Source: Lysobacterales bacterium UBA2790
Lineage (GTDB): Bacteria; Pseudomonadota; Gammaproteobacteria; Xanthomonadales; Xanthomonadaceae
DNA: 11,292 nt
Direction: 5' to 3'
Assembly: GCA_002352135.1 (NCBI GenBank)
Contig: DEHW01000201.1
Location: forward strand, 1,173 to 12,464
The translations under genes and the position numbers were made by a program. The notes under the pieces are model-generated. The model made no database searches. It worked only from the letters and a program-made list of their open reading frames with translations, and was not told the origin of the DNA. Shown one piece after another: positions 6,890 to 11,292 of the stretch (positions are counted from its first letter, which is position 1; the number at the start of each line of letters is the position of its first letter).

Positions 6890-7774
6890 TCAAACCGTCA
6901 ACCGCTGCAGTGCCTCAGCGTACTTGGCGCGCGTCGCCTCAATGATCTCGGCGGGCACAGACGGACCGGGCGCGGTCTTGTTCCAGTCCAGCGTTTCCAG
7001 ATAGTCGCGCACGAACTGCTTGTCATAGCTGGGTGGGCTGATGCCGACCTGGTACTCGTCGGCTGGCCAGAAACGCGAGGAGTCCGGCGTCAGCATCTCG
7101 TCCATCACGATCAGCTTGCCATTGGCATCCAAGCCGAATTCCAGTTTGGTGTCGGCGATCAGAATGCCGCGCTCGGCAGCGAATCCGGCAGCGAATCGGT
7201 AGATCGCCAAGGTCGCCGCACGCACGGCCTCGGCCAACTCGCCGCCGAGCAATTCGACGCAGCGATCAAAGCCGATGTTCTCGTCATGCGCGCCCATCGC
7301 CGCCTTGGTCGAAGGCGTGAAGATTGGCGACGGCAACTGTTCGGCCTGGCGCAGCCCCGCGGGCAATGCAATACCGCAGACTGCACCCGACCGTTGGTAA
7401 TCCTTCCACCCCGAACCAATCAGATAGCCACGTGCAATCGCCTCCACCGGCAGCCCGCGCAAGCGCTGAGCGACGACCGAGCGCTTCTCGTACAGCGCGA
7501 AGTCGGCGCTCTCGGGCAAGACCTCGCGCAGCGGGGTCGTGCTGAGATGATTGGCCTGAACATGCGTAGTCTTTTCGAACCAGAAGTTCGACATCTGGGT
7601 CAGGATTTCGCCCTTGCCAGGAATGGGGTCTGGCAACACCACATCAAATGCCGACAGGCGATCCGTTGCCACGATCAGCAATTCGTCGTGCGGCAAGGCA
7701 TACACATCACGCACCTTGCCCTGATGGATCAGCGGCAGACCGGACAACTGGGACTGATGCAGTGTGGTGCTCAC
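6890..7774 (-). CDS. purC: phosphoribosylaminoimidazole-succinocarboxamide (SAICAR) synthase
   Basis: PurC joins CAIR and aspartate using ATP to make SAICAR in de novo purine synthesis in the cytoplasm. The 294-residue product carries the family's landmarks: GKVRDVY (19-25), [20 protein letters not shown] (36-55), a [11 protein letters not shown] segment (116-126), [14 protein letters not shown] (154-167), IADTKLEFG (206-214) and [12 protein letters not shown] (225-236). It is of the longer type found in Xanthomonadales and yeast rather than the roughly 237-residue E. coli form. The GTG at 7774 gives the expected V/MSTTL opening, with a weak GGTAGG upstream. The reading frame stays open further upstream, but nothing there resembles PurC. 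The TGA stop overlaps a possible TTG start of the next gene. The upstream region is shared with the divergent ene-reductase gene. Confidence 0.97.
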   Translation of the reverse strand: MSTTLHQSQLSGLPLIHQGKVRDVYALPHDELLIVATDRLSAFDVVLPDPIPGKGEILTQMSNFWFEKTTHVQANHLSTTPLREVLPESADFALYEKRSVVAQRLRGLPVEAIARGYLIGSGWKDYQRSGAVCGIALPAGLRQAEQLPSPIFTPSTKAAMGAHDENIGFDRCVELLGGELAEAVRAATLAIYRFAAGFAAERGILIADTKLEFGLDANGKLIVMDEMLTPDSSRFWPADEYQVGISPPSYDKQFVRDYLETLDWNKTAPGPSVPAEIIEATRAKYAEALQRLTV

Positions 7775-7927
7775 GGGCGGCCTACCAGCAAAAGGGGCAC
7801 ACAGTTTAGCGGACCCAACGCCGCCAGCCCCATGGCCGGGAGGGTCGCATCGCCATCGCCACTCCGGGATACTGCCGCGCGAACGGCTTTGCTTCGACTG
7901 GCCGCCGACGATTTCAAGGAGCCCCGC
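7775..7927. promoter_or_regulatory. divergent promoter region between purC and the ene-reductase gene
   Basis: These 153 bases separate two divergent genes and must hold both promoters. On the minus strand TAAACT (7803-7808) is a possible -10 for purC about 30 bases before its start, but no convincing -35 lies 16-18 bases further upstream. I found no clear plus-strand promoter, no PurR-like palindrome and no riboswitch fold by eye. Confidence 0.45.
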
Positions 7928-9034
7928 ATGAGTGCCCTGTTCAGTCCCTTCCAGCTCAAAGACGCCCACCTGCGCAACCGCATCGCCGTGCCGCCCATGT
8001 GTCAGTACCAAGCCGTCGATGGCTTTGCCACCGACTGGCATTTGCCGCATTACGCGAGCATGGCGCGCGGCGGCGCAGGGCTGGTCATTGTGGAAGCCAC
8101 GGGGGTATCGCCCGAGGGCCGCATCTCGCCTGCCTGTCTGGGACTGTGGCGTGACGAACAGCAAACTGGCTTGGCGCAGATTGCGGCGGCGATCAAGTCT
8201 GCAGGCGCCGTTCCGGGTATCCAGATCGCCCATGCGGGACGTAAGGCCAGCGCGCATTGCCCGTGGGAAGGTGATGACCACATTGCCGCAGGCGATCCCA
8301 GCGGCTGGGCCACGATTTCGCCCTCCGCCCTGGCCTTTGGCGGTGGCCTGTCACGCGTGCCACACGAGATGACATTGGACGACATCGGCCGAGTGCAAGG
8401 CGATTTCGTCCGTGCCGCGCAACGCGCCTTGGCGGCAGGCTTTGAATGGCTGGAACTGCACTTCGCGCATGGCTACCTGGCGCAGAGCTTTCTGTCGGTG
8501 CATGCCAACCAGCGCAACGATGCCTACGGTGGTAGCGCGGACCATCGAGGTCGTTTCCTGCGTGAATGCCTGGATGGCGTGCGCAAGGTCTGGCCGGAGC
8601 GTCTACCGCTGACTGCCCGCCTTGGTGTCATCGAGTACGACGGTCGCGATGAAGAGACCCTGTCCGAAGCCATCACCCTGGTGCGCCAACTCCGGGCGGG
8701 TGGACTGGACCTGCTGAATGTCAGCATGGGCTTCTCGACACCGGAAGCGCGCATTCCTTGGGGCCCGGCCCTCCTAGCTCCGGTCGCGCAACGCGTGCGC
8801 CGTGAAGCCGCGCTACCGGTCGCCGCATCGTGGGGAATCGATGCCCCTGAGCTGGCCGAACGCATGGTCGCTGAAGAGATGATGGACCTGGTGATGGTGG
8901 GCCGCGCCCACCTCGCCAATCCGCACTGGCCCTATGCCACCGCCATGGCACTCGGCGTCACCGACGCGCCATGGTTGCTACCTGCGTCCTACGCACATTG
9001 GCTGGCCCGCTATCGCTCAGCTGCGGCCAAATGA
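7928..9034 (+). CDS. Old Yellow Enzyme family NAD(P)H:flavin oxidoreductase, XenA/YqjM type
   Basis: This is a 368-residue FMN-dependent ene-reductase of the thermophilic-like Old Yellow Enzyme class, which reduces activated C=C bonds and, in XenA, nitro compounds. Features fall at XenA-like positions: PPMCQY with Cys25 (flavin-tuning) and Tyr27; substrate-binding His178 and His181 in ELHFAHGYL, with Tyr183; LTARLG with Arg231; ASWGID with Trp302, the residue that sets the XenA pocket apart; and the FMN-phosphate segment [11 protein letters not shown] (322-332). The ATG at 7928 has a perfect AAGGAG (7916-7921) six bases upstream. A much longer in-frame extension upstream only reads through antisense purC and is rejected. 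It is the only plus-strand gene here, divergent from purC and convergent with the next gene. The physiological substrate is unknown; an oxidative or electrophile stress role is likely but inferred. The name xenA is plausible but not proven. Confidence 0.95.
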   Translation: MSALFSPFQLKDAHLRNRIAVPPMCQYQAVDGFATDWHLPHYASMARGGAGLVIVEATGVSPEGRISPACLGLWRDEQQTGLAQIAAAIKSAGAVPGIQIAHAGRKASAHCPWEGDDHIAAGDPSGWATISPSALAFGGGLSRVPHEMTLDDIGRVQGDFVRAAQRALAAGFEWLELHFAHGYLAQSFLSVHANQRNDAYGGSADHRGRFLRECLDGVRKVWPERLPLTARLGVIEYDGRDEETLSEAITLVRQLRAGGLDLLNVSMGFSTPEARIPWGPALLAPVAQRVRREAALPVAASWGIDAPELAERMVAEEMMDLVMVGRAHLANPHWPYATAMALGVTDAPWLLPASYAHWLARYRSAAAK

Positions 9035-9046
9035 GAACGTCATGCG

Positions 9047-9071
9047 GACGGCCTCCGTCACGCGACGTCGC
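9047..9071. other. hairpin and palindrome in the convergent intergenic gap
   Basis: GACGG (9047-9051) and CCGTC (9055-9059) form a five-base-pair stem with a three-base loop. They are followed by the perfect 10-base palindrome GCGACGTCGC (9062-9071). The site is 13 bases past the ene-reductase stop in a 102-base gap between convergent genes, where a terminator is expected. No T-run follows, so termination is unproven. Confidence 0.3.
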
Positions 9072-9136
9072 TATGGGTTCCGTTCGAGCGTAACCGGCTC
9101 CGAAACGTGCAGGACGGGCACGGTCAGTACGGCATC

Positions 9137-9928
9137 TTAGTCGCGATCCGGCCCGTCCAGAGTCGTCAGCAATGAGGCGTCGACAATGGGCTGTGCTGGC
9201 AGTTGTTGTGGGCCGCACGGCTGATCGCGTAGGCAGGCCCAGAAACCCGCCTCACGCGCGGAGACGTTCACCGTGCGCACACCAAGCTCGCGTAGATAGG
9301 CCGCCATTGGCTTCGGTGGCGCATAGCCTTCGGGAACGCTTTGTGGACGGACACTTCCCGGCACGGTCCAGCGCGCGTGGTAGTTGCCCGTCAGCACAAT
9401 GGTCCGGGTCTGCGGCTGGGCTTCGTGTGCCAAGCGCAGGCGTTCGGCCATCCGCGCATTCCGGTCTGTGGCAGGCCCGTGGAACGCCGCATCATCGAAG
9501 GCCAACACATCGATGGGCGCACCCGCCACACGGGCCGAGCGCAGGGATTCCAGCAAGGCCAGCATGGCCTCGCTGCGACGACCATCGCTACGTTCGTGTG
9601 GCGTTTGCCAGAACTCACCCACCAGCAAGGCCTGACGATCCGCTTCGACGCCAGCACTCCGTAGAAACGCGTCCAAACGGAGCTGCTCCTGCGCGGGAAT
9701 CTCCAAACCCACCTGCACCGCACCGCGATCCGCCCACAAGCGCGCCAACTCCGCCACCAAGGCGGGCGTTTCGCGCGTGCCATGCAGCTCGCCAATGATC
9801 AACATCGGCGCCTGTTCCGCAAGGCGATCCAAGGCATTAACGGGCGACTCCGTTGCCGTCAGATTCTCCGCATGGACGCTCAGAAAGGGATGGCAGACGC
9901 ACAGCAAGACCCACAGCAAGCGTCGCAT
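9137..9928 (-). CDS. exported ChaN/EreA-superfamily protein of unknown function
   Basis: This 263-residue protein has an N-terminal signal peptide (MRRLLWVLLCVC..., likely cleaved after residue 20). It shows the layout of the ChaN haem-binding and erythromycin-esterase superfamily: LIIGELHGTRETP (43-55), with Glu47 and His49; VGLEIPAQEQ (73-82), with Glu76; NARMAERL (157-164); and VLTGNYHAR (178-186), with His184. The Glu/His residues would line a metal, haem or catalytic site. ChaN-type proteins are membrane-attached haem binders linked to iron uptake, whereas EreA types hydrolyse macrolide esters; the sequence does not settle which applies here. No lipobox is seen, since Cys10 and Cys12 lie within the hydrophobic core without a proper LxxC context. 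The ATG at 9928 has GAGG six bases upstream. No iron-uptake neighbour is visible. The superfamily call is from motifs, and function is unassigned. Confidence 0.8.
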   Translation of the reverse strand: MRRLLWVLLCVCHPFLSVHAENLTATESPVNALDRLAEQAPMLIIGELHGTRETPALVAELARLWADRGAVQVGLEIPAQEQLRLDAFLRSAGVEADRQALLVGEFWQTPHERSDGRRSEAMLALLESLRSARVAGAPIDVLAFDDAAFHGPATDRNARMAERLRLAHEAQPQTRTIVLTGNYHARWTVPGSVRPQSVPEGYAPPKPMAAYLRELGVRTVNVSAREAGFWACLRDQPCGPQQLPAQPIVDASLLTTLDGPDRD

Positions 9929-10134
9929 AGGTGACCTCGAATCGGCTGGTGATCGCCATCAATGGGGCCGAATGACGCCGTTCCAAGAATGTGCGCCATC
10001 CGATCGACGACGCTGGACGCCGCCGCCGTAGCGACGCTGCAGGTGGGCCACTGTCACGCCCTGCACAACCCACATGGCCAGCTCCCACAAGGTGGGCATT
10101 CGAATGGCACCGACTGAATCGCGACAGCGAACGA
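9929..10134. other. 206-base intergenic region, no gene supported
   Basis: This region lies between two minus-strand genes. It holds a small hairpin, CCCAC (10084-10088) with GTGGG (10092-10096), three bases in the loop, and a perfect palindrome CATTCGAATG (10097-10106). Either could belong to the 3' end of the beta-lactamase-fold gene or to control of the next one. On the minus strand TTGGAA at 9978-9983 is a weak -35-like hexamer without a matching -10. The open frames across the region are compositionally unlike proteins and overlap real genes. Confidence 0.4.
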
Positions 10135-11292
10135 TCAGTGCTGCGCTCCGTCCGGCTCAACCAGCGCGCTGTACACCAACGCGGCGCTGTCCTTGTCGAT
10201 ATTCACCAGTTGCGGATGACCCCAGCGGTTCATGACCTGGATCATGCCGATGAAGATCAGGTCGTTGACCGGATCGACCCAGAACCAGGTGCCCGCCGCG
10301 CCGCCCCATTCGTAGCTGCCTGCTGGTCGCAATGTGCCGGCCTTGGCCTGATCCGTGATCACCGCGACATCGACGCCAAACCCCCAACCGCTGTCGTGGT
10401 TGAAGCCTTCGCCCGGCGTGCTGCGAATCTGCTCGCTGAGCTGATTGCTGCACAGCAGTTTGACGGCGGCGGGCGACAGAATCCGCACACCATCGAGCTC
10501 GCCGTCATTGACCAGCATCTGCGCGAAACGCGCGAAGTCATGCACGGTCGAGACCAGTCCCGCACCACCGGAGGCCACGGCAGGTGGCTTGCTGTAGTCG
10601 AGCACCAGCACCGGATCACTGGCATCGACCAGCGTGCGCGTAGTGCTGTCGTAGGCACGCAGACGCACCAGACGCGACCATTTGTCGGCGGGCACATGGA
10701 AGGCGGTGTCGGTCATGCCCAAGGGGCCAAACACGTGGTTCTGCATGAACTCATCGAGCCGCTGCCCGCTGATCCGCTCGATGATGTAGCCCTGCACGTC
10801 GACCGCCGCGCTGTAGTGCCAATGCAGCCCTGGCTGGCTGGCCATCGGCAGTTCGGCGAGCTTGGCAATCGCTGCATCGCTGTTCGCGGCTTGCATGTAG
10901 TGATCGTTCCAGTAAGCGGCCTCGACCGGGGTGTCCTTGCCCAGTCCGTAACCGAAGCCAGCCGCGTGTGTCACCAGCTCGCGCATGGTCGGCGGGCGCT
11001 GCAGGTCTTCCAGTTCGAGACTGCCATCCTGGTTCTGCTGCTTGAATACGCGCAGGTGCTCGAACTCCGGGATGTACTTGGTGATCGGGTCATCGAAATG
11101 CCACTTGCCCTGCTCGAACAGCATCATCAGGGCGACGCCGGTGACGACCTTGGTCTGCGAATAGACACGGAAAATACTGTCCTCGCTGAGTGGCACCCGC
11201 TGCACATCGTCCGCCATGCCGTAGTGCGCCGCCCAGACCACCTGCCCCTTGCGCGCCAGCAGGGCGCTGTAGCCCGGCACCTGTCCGCTATC
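10135..11292 (-). CDS. serine hydrolase of the class C beta-lactamase/family VIII esterase fold, 5' end outside the window
   Basis: The window holds 385 codons reading to a TGA at 10135-10137; the start lies beyond the right edge. The first residues (DSGQVPGYSALLARKG) match the segment that normally follows an N-terminal helix, so the GTG at 11280 is an internal Val, not the start. Counting from the edge, the catalytic SxxK is Ser45-Gln-Thr-Lys48 in FRVYSQTKVV. The second motif is Tyr160-Ser-Ala rather than the Tyr-x-Asn of true beta-lactamases. The third is Trp329-Gly-Gly (EWGGAAGTWFWVDP) instead of Lys-Thr-Gly. This pattern is usual for family VIII carboxylesterases and EstB-like hydrolases, so an esterase or amidase acting on small esters or peptides is more likely than antibiotic resistance. 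Whether it has a signal peptide cannot be seen. Substrate unknown. Confidence 0.92.
   Translation of the reverse strand, partial: DSGQVPGYSALLARKGQVVWAAHYGMADDVQRVPLSEDSIFRVYSQTKVVTGVALMMLFEQGKWHFDDPITKYIPEFEHLRVFKQQNQDGSLELEDLQRPPTMRELVTHAAGFGYGLGKDTPVEAAYWNDHYMQAANSDAAIAKLAELPMASQPGLHWHYSAAVDVQGYIIERISGQRLDEFMQNHVFGPLGMTDTAFHVPADKWSRLVRLRAYDSTTRTLVDASDPVLVLDYSKPPAVASGGAGLVSTVHDFARFAQMLVNDGELDGVRILSPAAVKLLCSNQLSEQIRSTPGEGFNHDSGWGFGVDVAVITDQAKAGTLRPAGSYEWGGAAGTWFWVDPVNDLIFIGMIQVMNRWGHPQLVNIDKDSAALVYSALVEPDGAQH

Noticed and set aside
6869..7927. A 5' extension of the ene-reductase frame giving a 721-residue protein
   Set aside because: The extension is antisense to purC and the intergenic region; the ATG at 7928 has a perfect ribosome site and the family's normal N-terminus.
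7775..8281. A 169-codon upstream extension of the purC frame
   Set aside because: It runs antisense into the ene-reductase and across the shared promoter region; PurC homology begins at the GTG at 7774.
9837..10160. A 107-codon minus-strand frame in the gap between the ChaN-like and beta-lactamase-fold genes
   Set aside because: It overlaps both neighbours, is Arg/Ser-rich, has no motif, and no ribosome site stands out.
10135..11280. GTG at 11280 as the start of the beta-lactamase-fold gene
   Set aside because: The frame stays open to the window edge and the preceding codons (DSGQ) fit the family alignment, so this GTG is an internal Val.
1..11292. A hidden defence system, mobile element, CRISPR array or tRNA
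   Set aside because: No transposase, integrase, nuclease, regularly spaced repeats or tRNA-like cloverleaf was found on either strand by eye, and all long protein frames have ordinary explanations.

Overview
The window is GC-rich, tightly packed chromosomal DNA from a gammaproteobacterium. The best guess is the order Lysobacterales (Xanthomonadales), near Dokdonella, Rhodanobacter or Lysobacter. This rests on a roughly 295-residue PurC of the long type, a XenA-like ene-reductase, a secreted protein ending in an IPTL-CTERM-like tail, and an 'LFENGFEG' motif just after a signal peptide. The assignment is inference from family resemblance; no search was run.

Eight protein-coding genes are supported, seven of them on the minus strand. 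From left to right: the N-terminal 97 codons of ilvD (minus, running off the left edge); a 1097-residue secreted mosaic adhesin-like protein (minus); a secreted TIM-barrel protein resembling clan GH-A glycoside hydrolases (minus); a P-loop sulfotransferase-like protein (minus); purC (minus); a XenA/YqjM-type ene-reductase (the only plus-strand gene); a secreted ChaN/EreA-superfamily protein (minus); and a serine beta-lactamase-fold hydrolase (minus, running off the right edge).

purC, the sulfotransferase-like gene and the GH-like gene are co-directional with gaps of at most 74 bases. They probably form one transcription unit starting in the 153-base divergent region between purC and the ene-reductase. 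The 1097-residue gene has its own upstream region, with a promoter candidate bracketed by a repeated heptamer, and is followed by two hairpins. The housekeeping genes (ilvD, purC) are conserved; the genes between and around them are accessory exported or enzyme genes.

There is no phage, transposon, CRISPR array, toxin-antitoxin pair, RNA gene or obvious defence system. The least explained items are the exported mosaic protein with its C-terminal sorting-like tail, the uncharacterised GH-A-like secreted protein, and the sulfotransferase-like protein with an altered second PAPS-binding motif. No intergenic gap exceeds 300 bases.
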